Assembly: GCF_007197735.1 (NCBI RefSeq)
Contig: NZ_CP041637.1
Span: 434,001-498,000, forward strand
Direction of reading: 5' to 3'
From: Formosa sediminum
Lineage (GTDB): Bacteria > Bacteroidota > Bacteroidia > Flavobacteriales > Flavobacteriaceae
Length of the DNA stretch: 64,000 nucleotides
The translations under genes were made by a program, and so were the position numbers. The notes below the pieces were generated by a model, which was given only the letters and a program-made list of their open reading frames with translations, had not been told where the DNA came from and did not search any database. This document shows, one piece after another, positions 1 to 8,140 of this stretch; the stretch's first letter is position 1; every line of letters begins with the position of its first letter.

Positions 1-478
1 GTTCTAATGTTTTATTTAAGGTTGTCTCAACTCCAAATTCGAGTGCTATATAATGTGTTTTAGATAGTTGAGACAAATAATTAATTATAACATCGCTAAT
101 GCAGTCTGGCCGCGTTCCTATAACCAAACCTACAACTCCAGAAACGCTAAGCGCCTCTTCATACATGGCTTTTAAACTATTAAAATCCGAATATGTGTTC
201 GTGTAAGCCTGAAAATAGGCTAGATATTTTTGCGTTTTATATCGACTATGAAATCGAGAAATACCTTCTTTTAATTGTGAAGTAATACTTCGACTAGGCT
301 GACAATAATCTGGATTAAAAGAATCGTTATTGCAATAAGTACAACCCCCATAACCTTTAGTTCCATCCCTATTGGGACACGAGAAACCAATATCTATTGA
401 TATCTTTTGTACACGTGTTCCAAACCTAGATTTTATGTAAGATGAATAATCTAAATACCGTTTTCCTGTAATTTGCAT
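1..478 (-). CDS. Radical SAM protein, YhcC/TIGR01212 type (partial)
   Basis: Only the N-terminal 159 residues are in the window; the gene runs off the left edge. The start is the ATG at 478, giving a protein beginning MQITGKRYLDYSSYIK. The cluster CPNRDGTKGYGGCTYC (about residues 34-49) has the long first spacing (C-x11-C-x2-C) typical of the YhcC-like radical SAM family rather than the usual C-x3-C-x2-C. It should bind a [4Fe-4S] cluster and S-adenosylmethionine. The substrate of the family is not firmly established. No partner is evident; the next gene lies about 110 bases upstream on the same strand. The family call is made from the cysteine pattern and is fairly secure. Confidence 0.8.
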   Translation of the reverse strand, partial: MQITGKRYLDYSSYIKSRFGTRVQKISIDIGFSCPNRDGTKGYGGCTYCNNDSFNPDYCQPSRSITSQLKEGISRFHSRYKTQKYLAYFQAYTNTYSDFNSLKAMYEEALSVSGVVGLVIGTRPDCISDVIINYLSQLSKTHYIALEFGVETTLNKTLE

Positions 479-590
479 AATCTTAAAATAAAGACAAAAC
501 TATCGGAAAATTAGGTATTAGAATATGACAAAAGTTAGACTTGGAGAAAATAAGAATCTCACTAAACAACTCTATTTTACACCTATAAAT

Positions 591-1103
591 TTAAATTGTA
601 TAGCGTTTATTTAACAAATCAATATCTATTGGTGTAATCAAAGACACAAAATAATTTAACTGCCAAGATTGTGTTTGTTTTGCTTGGTTATTAGTTGGTA
701 CAACCCAAGACGGATATACTCTAAATCCTCGTTTTCCAGGTTTTATAGCAGAATGAACCAACCCTTGCTCTAAACCAACAGCTTTAGGAATTATAAATTG
801 CCCAAAGCGCTCCCTATCATGCACATTAATCACATAGAAATCGAAAGCATCATCTTCACTAAAAGGGACTGTAACACCCTCTGCATTTCGTTTCCAAAAC
901 GTTACAAATTGCCCTTCTTTTTTAGGAGTTGCTTTTGCTGTTCTACAAATAACACGTGTATTGTTTAACTTAAAAGTACACGCCTTATATGCACGGCCTT
1001 CTTCTTCTAATTCAAAATTAGTAAGCTTAAAATTACCTTTCTCTAAAATAGCTTGTGGTAAGAATTCTTGATTCAATGTATCTAATTTAAAATGATATAA
1101 CAT
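591..1103 (-). CDS. MepB family protein
   Basis: A 170-residue protein resembling MepB, the third product of the Staphylococcus mepRAB multidrug-resistance operon, whose biochemical role is unknown. Features matching the family are the YKACTFKLNN and CRTAKATPKKEGQFVTFWKR segments in the first half and KRGFRVYPSWV near the C-terminus. No signal peptide or membrane segment is visible, so it is probably cytoplasmic. An in-frame TTG lies one codon upstream, but the ATG at 1103 is the better start. The start lies directly below the gldBC terminator, so it either has a promoter within that region or is expressed by readthrough. There is no mepA or mepR neighbour. Confidence 0.75.
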   Translation of the reverse strand: MLYHFKLDTLNQEFLPQAILEKGNFKLTNFELEEEGRAYKACTFKLNNTRVICRTAKATPKKEGQFVTFWKRNAEGVTVPFSEDDAFDFYVINVHDRERFGQFIIPKAVGLEQGLVHSAIKPGKRGFRVYPSWVVPTNNQAKQTQSWQLNYFVSLITPIDIDLLNKRYTI

Positions 1104-1108
1104 CAAAT

Positions 1109-1139
1109 AAAAAAAGCTTCACGATATACATCACGAAGC
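1109..1139 (-). terminator. Intrinsic terminator after gldC
   Basis: On the minus strand a 10-bp stem (GCTTCGTGAT with ATCGTGAAGC, two G-T wobbles, 4-base loop) is followed by a run of seven T residues. It lies about 20 bases past the gldC stop codon and ends the gldB-gldC transcript. Confidence 0.8.
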
Positions 1140-1160
1140 TTTTACAGTAATTATAAATTG

Positions 1161-1496
1161 TTATTTTTTATTCAATTCAAGTTTTTCAGCAAAATAATCA
1201 CAAAAATCTTTCATTGTAGCAGTCATTTTTTCATCTTGAGTTGCCCGTTTAAAGGTGTCACTCATTGCCACAAGTGTTTGGTGAAAAAACACTTTCATTT
1301 CATCTACTGGCATGTCTTTGGTCCACAAATCTATTCTAAGCGATTCTTGTGCTTTACTATCCCATACAGAGAGCATCATGGCTTTAGCTTCTTCGTTTGT
1401 AATACCACCGTCTTCGGCTGTCCAGTGTAGATTTTCAGGAACACGATTTTCATCTAATTCTACCGTTAATTGTATTGTTGATTTATGATTTGCCAT
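1161..1496 (-). CDS. gldC: Gliding motility protein GldC
   Basis: This 111-residue protein matches GldC of the Bacteroidota gliding system: it opens with MANHKSTIQLTVELDENRVP and carries the family segment LHWTAEDGGI. GldC is small and has no signal peptide or membrane segment here, so it is probably cytoplasmic. Its exact role is unclear; in Flavobacterium its loss impairs rather than abolishes gliding. It follows gldB with a one-base overlap (stop of gldB and start of gldC share position 1496), so the two are translationally coupled. A strong terminator closes the pair. Confidence 0.93.
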   Translation of the reverse strand: MANHKSTIQLTVELDENRVPENLHWTAEDGGITNEEAKAMMLSVWDSKAQESLRIDLWTKDMPVDEMKVFFHQTLVAMSDTFKRATQDEKMTATMKDFCDYFAEKLELNKK

Positions 1497-2461
1497 TATT
1501 TTTTAGGTTTAAATTTTGAATGATTAAAAATATCTTCAGCACTACTATTAAACAGCTCTTTAAAAGATACTTCTGGATTATTTTCCATATAGGCCTTTAC
1601 AATTTGCCATCCCATATATTCCCCAATTCTACCCGGAGATTCGTTATCTATTTCTGCTAAATAAAATTTAGAAAATGGTGCAGCGTTTATAAAACGAGAT
1701 GGTAATTTAGAGTCTGTACTAAACAATAATTCGCGTTCTACAAAATATTGCCAAATGTATGCTTCATTGGCTTCTGCCCATTGTAATTGTTCAGGCGTAT
1801 ATTCAATTTTTTCAGCATCTGTTTTAAAAGGTATCATTAAATCTTTAAAATACAACCGCTTACCTGCCGCTATCATTTCATCTAAAAGTGTTTTGTTTTT
1901 TGTGGGTAAAATATATCGTTCTGCATAAGCATTGGCCAAATCTACCACGATCTGTGATTTTTTAAACCCACTTCTTATATACTCTTGTACACCAAGATAA
2001 AATTCATGATCTGGACCTAAATAAGTGTCTAACGCAATTATATCTATAGAGTCTGTAACAATAACTTTATTGCGGTAATCTACATAAGATGTACTTGTAA
2101 TTACACGCGGAGATTTAAATTCTGGATAATAATATTTAATATGCTTAAATAAGTTAGAAATTTCTGTCTCTATATCTTGAGTTTGAGAAAAAACTTTAGC
2201 AACTTCAGATGATAATTCTTGCTGAATAGTATCATTAATTTTAGTAATCCAAAATTCGTCTGGATACGATTTTGAAAACATAAACGGATAGTTGGCTTGC
2301 AACGTTTTTAAATCTTCTGCCTTTGCAGATGCAAACTCCTTATCGAATCGTTCTATTTGTACTGGCATTTCAATTTTTGAAATTTCATCAGTAATTTTAC
2401 TATCATTTTTACAAGAAACTATGGTAATTATTATTAAAAGGAAAAAACTTAGATATTTCAT
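1496..2461 (-). CDS. gldB: Gliding motility lipoprotein GldB
   Basis: A 321-residue lipoprotein. The N-terminus has a hydrophobic signal with lipobox ending TIVSC (Cys at about residue 17), so the mature protein is lipid-anchored in the envelope. GldB is required for gliding in Flavobacterium johnsoniae, where gld proteins overlap with the type IX secretion machinery. Length, order (gldB then gldC) and the divergent nadE upstream match the usual flavobacterial arrangement. A consensus -7 element (TACCTTTG, minus strand, 2519-2526) lies about 58 bases upstream of the ATG. Confidence 0.93.
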   Translation of the reverse strand: MKYLSFFLLIIITIVSCKNDSKITDEISKIEMPVQIERFDKEFASAKAEDLKTLQANYPFMFSKSYPDEFWITKINDTIQQELSSEVAKVFSQTQDIETEISNLFKHIKYYYPEFKSPRVITSTSYVDYRNKVIVTDSIDIIALDTYLGPDHEFYLGVQEYIRSGFKKSQIVVDLANAYAERYILPTKNKTLLDEMIAAGKRLYFKDLMIPFKTDAEKIEYTPEQLQWAEANEAYIWQYFVERELLFSTDSKLPSRFINAAPFSKFYLAEIDNESPGRIGEYMGWQIVKAYMENNPEVSFKELFNSSAEDIFNHSKFKPKK

Positions 2462-2553
2462 AGAAAACTAAATGCCGTTAATTTTTATTACTTAAACGAT
2501 TCTTTTATTTTTGTTAGGCAAAGGTAAGATTCTTTGTATTAAATCCTTCAAAA
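2462..2553. promoter_or_regulatory. Divergent promoter region gldB / nadE
   Basis: The 92-base gap between divergent genes holds a Bacteroidota -7 box for each direction. TACCTTTG reads toward gldB (2519-2526), with a TTG 22 bases upstream that slightly overlaps nadE's start region. TATTTTTG reads toward nadE (2506-2513), without an obvious TTG at the right distance. The two boxes are only 5 bases apart, so the polymerases should compete. Confidence 0.5.
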
Positions 2554-3342
2554 ATGCAAACAGAAAAAATTATAGATCACATTGTAAATTGGTTAAAAGA
2601 TTATGCAACGCAAGCACATGTTAATGGGTTTGTTATTGGAATTTCTGGCGGTATAGATTCTGCTGTAACGTCTACACTTTGCGCTTTAACAGGTTTAGAT
2701 GTATTGTGTGTAGAAATGCCTATTCATCAAGCACCAAGCCATGTTTCTAGAGCGGTAGAACATATTGAGCAACTTCGTGATAGATTTTCTAATGTTAGAG
2801 ATACCCGAGTAGACTTAACACCTGTTTTTGAAGAATTTAAAACAGAAGTTTCATTAGATGGCAAAGATGCTACTGTGGCTATGGCTTTAGCAAATACGAG
2901 AGCGCGATTACGCATGTCTACTTTATACTATTATGCTGGGCTTCAAGAGCTTTTAGTTGCAGGAACAGGAAACAAAGTTGAAGATTTTGGTGTTGGTTTT
3001 TATACTAAATATGGTGACGGTGGAGTAGATTTGAGTCCAATTGCAGATTTAATGAAATCTGAAGTTTATGCTTTAGCTAAAGTTTTAAAAATCCCAACTT
3101 CTATTATTGAAGCAACACCAAGCGATGGTTTATTTGGAGATGCAAGAAGTGACGAAGACCAAATTGGTGCATCTTACCCAGAATTAGAATGGGCTATGAA
3201 AATGGCTGATGAAGGTAAAACCATTGATGATTTCTCTGGCAGGGAAAAAGAAGTATTCACTATTTATAAGCAATACAATACATCTAATAAGCATAAGATG
3301 GAACCTATCCCTGTGTGCAACATACCTGACAATTTGATGTAA
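2554..3342 (+). CDS. nadE: NAD(+) synthase, ammonia-type
   Basis: A 262-residue NadE that amidates nicotinic acid adenine dinucleotide to NAD+ with ATP, the last step of NAD synthesis. The ATP-pyrophosphatase P-loop GISGGIDSAV is at residues 29-38. GTGNKVEDFGVGFYTKYGDGGVDLSPI further on matches the substrate-binding region of the family. There is no N-terminal glutaminase (nitrilase) domain, so ammonia is expected to be the direct nitrogen donor. Its divergent position next to gldB is common in flavobacteria and does not imply a role in gliding. Confidence 0.95.
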   Translation: MQTEKIIDHIVNWLKDYATQAHVNGFVIGISGGIDSAVTSTLCALTGLDVLCVEMPIHQAPSHVSRAVEHIEQLRDRFSNVRDTRVDLTPVFEEFKTEVSLDGKDATVAMALANTRARLRMSTLYYYAGLQELLVAGTGNKVEDFGVGFYTKYGDGGVDLSPIADLMKSEVYALAKVLKIPTSIIEATPSDGLFGDARSDEDQIGASYPELEWAMKMADEGKTIDDFSGREKEVFTIYKQYNTSNKHKMEPIPVCNIPDNLM

Positions 3343-3421
3343 ACACTAGCTTATAATATACTTTTTTTCTATATTTACATAGACTGGTTTCTTTATTTAG
3401 ACTACACCTACAGTCGTTTAT

Positions 3422-3429
3422 TACTTTTG
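3422..3429 (+). promoter_or_regulatory. -7 promoter element upstream of the response regulator
   Basis: TACTTTTG fits the Bacteroidota -7 consensus TAnnTTTG and lies 32 bases before the ATG at 3462. No clean TTG is present 18-21 bases upstream, so the -33 element is weak. Confidence 0.45.
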
Positions 3430-3461
3430 CATGCAAACAAACAAACCAAACTATATAAATT

Positions 3462-4088
3462 ATGATAAAACTGTTGGTAGCGGATCACCACCCTATTATT
3501 CGGAAAGGACTTGAATTATTGTTCTTAACATCGCCTGTTATTAAGGTAGAAGGCGGTGTAGACGACGGAGAATCTATTTTTGATTTTTTAAAATCAAATA
3601 CTGTAGATATATTAATTTCAGAAATTGATTTACCAAAATTAAACGGCATTACCGCTCTAAGACGCTTAAAAAAAGAATATCCAAATATTAAAGTTTTAAT
3701 GTTTAGCACACACCCAGAAGAAGTCTACGCTATGAGTTCTATTAAGGCAGGTGCTTCTGGATATATTTCTAAAACGGCAAACATTTTAACTCTTAGAGAA
3801 GCCATATTAAAAATTGATCAAGGCGGAATTTACTTAAGTAACGACTTAACCCATCGTTTAGCTTTTGGAGAGCGCATACAAAGAACAGGATCGTTTTATA
3901 AAAAACTATCTACTCGAGAGGTTGAGGTTCTTAAATTACTTTCCATAGGAAAGAAAAATAAGGAAATTGCCAAAGAATTAAATATAAATGAAAAAACCGT
4001 GAGTACTTACAAAGCGCGTTTAATGAAAAAATTAAAAGCCTCTAACTTAGTCGAGTTACTTAATCAAGCAAAATTATTAGAATCATAA
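3462..4088 (+). CDS. NarL/LuxR-type response regulator with atypical receiver
   Basis: A 208-residue two-domain regulator: receiver (about 1-120) and LuxR-type helix-turn-helix (about 143-200, containing LSTREVEVLKLLSIGKKNKE and EKTVSTYKARLMKKL). The receiver is unusual. The normal phospho-acceptor Asp is Glu54 (motif LISEIDLP where LLD is expected), and one of the two acidic metal ligands is His9 (VADHHP). Ser82 and Lys104 are kept. Glu can mimic phospho-Asp, so the protein may act without phosphorylation. No histidine kinase is adjacent. Its stop codon overlaps the end of convergent dnaG by six bases. Target genes are unknown. Confidence 0.85.
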   Translation: MIKLLVADHHPIIRKGLELLFLTSPVIKVEGGVDDGESIFDFLKSNTVDILISEIDLPKLNGITALRRLKKEYPNIKVLMFSTHPEEVYAMSSIKAGASGYISKTANILTLREAILKIDQGGIYLSNDLTHRLAFGERIQRTGSFYKKLSTREVEVLKLLSIGKKNKEIAKELNINEKTVSTYKARLMKKLKASNLVELLNQAKLLES

Positions 4089-6083
4089 CACGCGTGTTAA
4101 TTTTCTTGACAACAACATCTTTAGACCATAGTAATCTTTAATTTCTTCTAGAATATTTCTATTAGTTTCGTTTCTATGTTCTAAAGTTGTTTGTTGAAAT
4201 TCAATTACCTTTTGATCGATTAAAAAACAACGTAAACTTAAAATAGTTTCACTAACCAATTGCGCAATACTGTCTGTTTTAGCTTTAGGAAAAATGTTGT
4301 TACGTTCCCAATCATGCAGCGTATGTCGTTCATCATCCATTAAAATACTTGTAATTTCCTGAGATAACTGAATATCTACTGTATTTACAAATTGTTCTAA
4401 CACAAAATTTGGATCTTGATTAAGCTTATCTATTATAGTGTAATATAATGTTTTAAACGTTTCGTTTCCAAACTGCATCTCATCTTCCTGCAAGTCTAAA
4501 AATATTTTCTCAAACACTTTTGCGTGCTGTATTACGGGCTCTAATTCTAGTTCGCCTTTATCATTTTCTTTTAAAATTAAATCCTCGAAATCTTCTTCTC
4601 TATTACCATACAGTAATAAAATCTCAATAATTTTACGTTCCAAAAGATATTGAACATCAACTTTTTTATTGGGTTGCTCTTCGTTTCTTATAACTTCAAA
4701 AAAATCTGGTGGTGGCTCTTGACTACTTCCAAAACTACTACCATTACTGCTTTTACCAGTATTTGCAGATTTAGTATTATTACCTTTATTACTTATTTGT
4801 GCTAACGAACTAAACAGTACTGCTTCACTAATATCCATAATTCTGGCACATTCTTGCAAATACACTTCTTGCTTTATACGGTCTGGAATTTTAGAAATAC
4901 TTTGTATAATATCGCGAATAGTATCGGCTTTCTTTATCGGATCGTTTTTTGCATCTTCAACCAATAGCCCTGCTTTAAACTGAATAAAATCTTTAGAGTG
5001 AGATTCTAAATAAGCACGTAGTTCTTCTTCTGTATTTTGTTTTGCAAAACTATCCGGATCTTCGCCTTGCGGAAATGTACACACACGCACATTCATCCCT
5101 TGCTCTAGAATTAAATCAATTCCTCTAATAGATGCTCGCATTCCAGCAGCATCACCATCAAATAATACTGTAATGTTTTTTGTAAGCCTGTTAATTAAAC
5201 GGATTTGTTCTGGTGTTAAGGCGGTTCCGGATGACGATACCACATTCGTAATCCCTGTCTGATGAAACTGAATGACATCGGTATACCCTTCTACCAAAAA
5301 ACAATTGTCTTCTTTGGCAATACTTTGCTTAGCGTGATAAATACCATAGAGCACTTTACTTTTATAATATATCTCACTTTCTGGAGAGTTCATGTATTTT
5401 GCAGCCTTCTTATCATTGGTAAGTATACGTCCACCAAATCCTAAAACACGACCACTCATACTTTGTATGGGAAACATTACTCTACCTTTAAACCTATCAA
5501 AATACTTCTCTCCCTTAACTATAGTTAAACCCGTTTTTTCAAGAAATTCTAACTTGTAACCTTGCTTTAATGCTTCATCTGAAAATCCTTGCCATTCATC
5601 TAAAGCATATCCTAAACCAAAAGTTTTAATGGTTTCTGGAGTAAAACCCCGTTCCTTAAAATAGCTCAAACCAATAGCTTGTCCCGCATCGGTTTTATGC
5701 ATGATTTTCTGAAAATACGTATTGGCAAACTCACTCACTAAGTATAAACTTTCTCGAGTGTCTTGCTTTGCTTTTTCTTCGTTAGTTTGCTCGGTTTCTT
5801 CTATTTCAATATTATATTTCTTGGCTAAATATTTTATTGCTTCTGGATATGTAAAATGTTCGTGCTCCATTAAAAAAGCCACGACATTCCCACCTTTCCC
5901 ACTTGAAAAATCTTTCCAAATTTGCTTTACAGGAGACACAACAAAACTAGGAGAACGCTCGTCACTAAACGGACTAAGCCCTTTATAATTGCTCCCTGCT
6001 TTTTTAAGCTGAACAAAATCGCCAATAACTTCTTCTAATCGTGAAGCTTCAAATACTGTATCTATAGAAGATTTTGAAATCAA
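4083..6083 (-). CDS. dnaG: DNA primase lacking the zinc-finger ligands
   Basis: A 666-residue DnaG that makes RNA primers at the replication fork. The N-terminal domain has the expected fold sequence (KGLSPFSDERSPSF, KQIWKDFSSGKGGNVVAFLM), but all four zinc ligands of the CHC2 finger are replaced: Ser37, Ser40, Asp58 and Ser61 stand where Cys, His, Cys and Cys are expected. The catalytic Toprim core is intact (LVEGYTDVIQFHQ and VLFDGDAAGMRA). A Ser/Gly/Asn-rich linker leads to a C-terminal helicase-interaction-like region. The apparent start is TTG at 6083; no in-frame ATG lies between it and the upstream stop. A TATATTTG -7 box is at 6117-6124. Confidence 0.95.
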   Translation of the reverse strand: MISKSSIDTVFEASRLEEVIGDFVQLKKAGSNYKGLSPFSDERSPSFVVSPVKQIWKDFSSGKGGNVVAFLMEHEHFTYPEAIKYLAKKYNIEIEETEQTNEEKAKQDTRESLYLVSEFANTYFQKIMHKTDAGQAIGLSYFKERGFTPETIKTFGLGYALDEWQGFSDEALKQGYKLEFLEKTGLTIVKGEKYFDRFKGRVMFPIQSMSGRVLGFGGRILTNDKKAAKYMNSPESEIYYKSKVLYGIYHAKQSIAKEDNCFLVEGYTDVIQFHQTGITNVVSSSGTALTPEQIRLINRLTKNITVLFDGDAAGMRASIRGIDLILEQGMNVRVCTFPQGEDPDSFAKQNTEEELRAYLESHSKDFIQFKAGLLVEDAKNDPIKKADTIRDIIQSISKIPDRIKQEVYLQECARIMDISEAVLFSSLAQISNKGNNTKSANTGKSSNGSSFGSSQEPPPDFFEVIRNEEQPNKKVDVQYLLERKIIEILLLYGNREEDFEDLILKENDKGELELEPVIQHAKVFEKIFLDLQEDEMQFGNETFKTLYYTIIDKLNQDPNFVLEQFVNTVDIQLSQEITSILMDDERHTLHDWERNNIFPKAKTDSIAQLVSETILSLRCFLIDQKVIEFQQTTLEHRNETNRNILEEIKDYYGLKMLLSRKLTRVL

Positions 6084-6264
6084 TGAAATCGAGTTTTAAA
6101 AGGTTTAATTTTAATACAAATATACTTTAAAGATTTGCTCTTAATGACCAAAAACTAAGTCATTTTTTCTTAAAAAGCTTCAAGTGTAATTAAAAATTTC
6201 TCATCACAGTAATTTCCAAATGCTTAACTTAGCTTCTTATCAATTCCTATTTTAATTTTATAAA

Positions 6265-8100
6265 ATGAAAAAAAGCACAGTAATTTTCTTAATAATAACA
6301 TGTATTTGTGCTCTTAATAATGTAAGTGTTGCACAACAAAAAACTATACCCATTTTTAAAAATGGTGAGGCTCAAATTGTACCTGCTTTTAATAATCCTC
6401 AAGATTGGATTAGACACGATTTATGGGTAGAAACAGAATTTGACACAGACGGAGATGGCTTATTAGACCGTATGCATGTAGATGTAACCAGACCTAAACA
6501 AACAGAAACCGAAGGTCTAAAACTACCTATTATTTATGAGTCTAGTCCGTATTATGCAGGCATTGCACCAGATGTTCCAGGTATGTTTTGGGATGTTAAT
6601 CATGAGCTTGGTACACCTGCTAAACAAGAACGTGCACATCCAGAAGTGGTTCGTGTTGGCAAACGTCCTGTAATTTCAAATTCTCAAATTAGTAAGTGGG
6701 TCCCTCGCGGCTATGTCGTTGTACATTCTTCATCACCTGGAACTGGATTATCTCAAGGTTCTCCAACAGTTGGTGGAGATAATGAATCTCTAGCTCCAAA
6801 AGCTGTTATTGATTGGCTAAACGGCAGAGCAAAAGGGTATACATCTCCTTATGGCAATGAAACGGTAAATGCATTTTGGTCTACAGGAAAAGTGGGCATG
6901 ACAGGAACTTCTTATAACGGAACCATTCCTTTAGCTGCTGCAACAACTGGAGTAGAGGGCTTAGAAGCAATTATACCCGTTGCCCCTAATACATCCTACT
7001 ATCATTATTACAGATCTAATGGTTTAGTTAGATCTCCTGGTGGCTATTTAGGCGAAGATATAGATGTTTTATACGATTATATCCATAGTGGAGACGAAAG
7101 TAAACGCGCCTATAGTAACACAACCATTCGTGATACAGAAATGAAAAATGGTATGGATAGAATTACTGGTGATTATAATGAGTTTTGGGCTGGAAGAGAT
7201 TATCTTAATGATATTAAACCCATGAAAGCCGCTTTATTAATGTCTCATGGTTTTAACGATTGGAACGTTATGCCAGAACACAGCTACCGTATATATAAAG
7301 CTGCGGAAGAGAAAGGCTTAGACGTACAGATTTATTACCATCAAGATGGGCATGGCGGACCTCCACCATTATCTATGATGAATAGATGGTTTACGCACTA
7401 TTTACACGGTATAGAAAACGGTGTAGAAAACGATAAGAAAGCCTGGATTGTAAGAGAAGAAGACACACATAATACCCCAACACCTTATGATAATTTTCCT
7501 AATCCGGAAGCAAAACTAGTGCGTTTAAAATTACAAGCGGGAGGGCATAAAAGCGGCCAGCTTATATTAACAAAAACAACATTAAAACACCAAGAAACCC
7601 TTATAGATGATGCCTCGTTTTCTGGAGATTCCTTAGCTAATTTACCAGAATCTAAACATCGCTTATTATATGTAACACCCACACTAAAAAAAGATGTACA
7701 TATCTCTGGATTAGCAAAAATTAATATCAAACTCGCAAGTAATAAACCTGCAGCAAACTTATCTGTTTGGTTAGTTTCTTTACCTTGGAACACAGAAGAG
7801 GATGCGCCTATAACAGATAATATTATCACACGTGGTTGGGCAGATCCGCAAAATTATAAATCTATTAAAAGTAGCGAACCTTTAGTTCCTGGACAGTTTT
7901 ACAATATGTCTTTTTATCTACAACCAGACGATCAGATTATAAAAAAAGGGCAGCAAATTGGACTCATGATTTTTTCTAGTGATAATAAATTTACCTTATT
8001 ACCTAAACCTGGCACCACGTTAACTGTAGATTTAGACGGCACAACATTAGAGCTGCCTATTGTTGGCGGCGAAAATTATTTTAAAACAGCAACGCATTAA
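6265..8100 (+). CDS. Secreted Xaa-Pro dipeptidyl-peptidase (S15 / CocE-NonD family)
   Basis: A 611-residue serine peptidase with a cleavable signal peptide (about residues 1-23, ending SVAQQ). It should remove X-Pro dipeptides from peptides outside the cytoplasm. The alpha/beta-hydrolase core shows the nucleophile in GMTGTSYNGT (about residues 211-220), the acid in SHGFNDWNVMP and the histidine in YYHQDGHGGPP. The jelly-roll C-terminal domain (about 400-611) is typical of the S15/CocE clan. It stands alone between divergent dnaG and a bidirectional terminator. X-prolyl peptidase is more likely than cocaine-esterase-like activity because of overall length and the N-terminal layout. Confidence 0.85.
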   Translation: MKKSTVIFLIITCICALNNVSVAQQKTIPIFKNGEAQIVPAFNNPQDWIRHDLWVETEFDTDGDGLLDRMHVDVTRPKQTETEGLKLPIIYESSPYYAGIAPDVPGMFWDVNHELGTPAKQERAHPEVVRVGKRPVISNSQISKWVPRGYVVVHSSSPGTGLSQGSPTVGGDNESLAPKAVIDWLNGRAKGYTSPYGNETVNAFWSTGKVGMTGTSYNGTIPLAAATTGVEGLEAIIPVAPNTSYYHYYRSNGLVRSPGGYLGEDIDVLYDYIHSGDESKRAYSNTTIRDTEMKNGMDRITGDYNEFWAGRDYLNDIKPMKAALLMSHGFNDWNVMPEHSYRIYKAAEEKGLDVQIYYHQDGHGGPPPLSMMNRWFTHYLHGIENGVENDKKAWIVREEDTHNTPTPYDNFPNPEAKLVRLKLQAGGHKSGQLILTKTTLKHQETLIDDASFSGDSLANLPESKHRLLYVTPTLKKDVHISGLAKINIKLASNKPAANLSVWLVSLPWNTEEDAPITDNIITRGWADPQNYKSIKSSEPLVPGQFYNMSFYLQPDDQIIKKGQQIGLMIFSSDNKFTLLPKPGTTLTVDLDGTTLELPIVGGENYFKTATH

Positions 8101-8101
8101 T

Positions 8102-8136
8102 AAAAAAGGCTTCCAATTTATTTTGAAGCCTTTTTT
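8102..8136. terminator. Bidirectional intrinsic terminator
   Basis: GGCTTC at 8108-8113 pairs with GAAGCC at 8125-8130, flanked by A6 on one side and T6 on the other. It can therefore stop the S15 peptidase transcript on the plus strand and the sigma-factor operon on the minus strand. Confidence 0.85.
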
Positions 8137-8140
8137 ATTT

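Noticed and set aside
1158-1430. 90-codon plus-strand ORF opposite gldC
   Set aside because: It is antisense to a confidently identified gene, with Cys/Phe/His-rich composition typical of a reverse-strand shadow.
4083-4088. Six-base overlap of the convergent response regulator and dnaG stop codons
   Set aside because: Compact convergent ends are common, and both proteins have normal C-termini; no sign of regulation by antisense RNA beyond the overlap itself.
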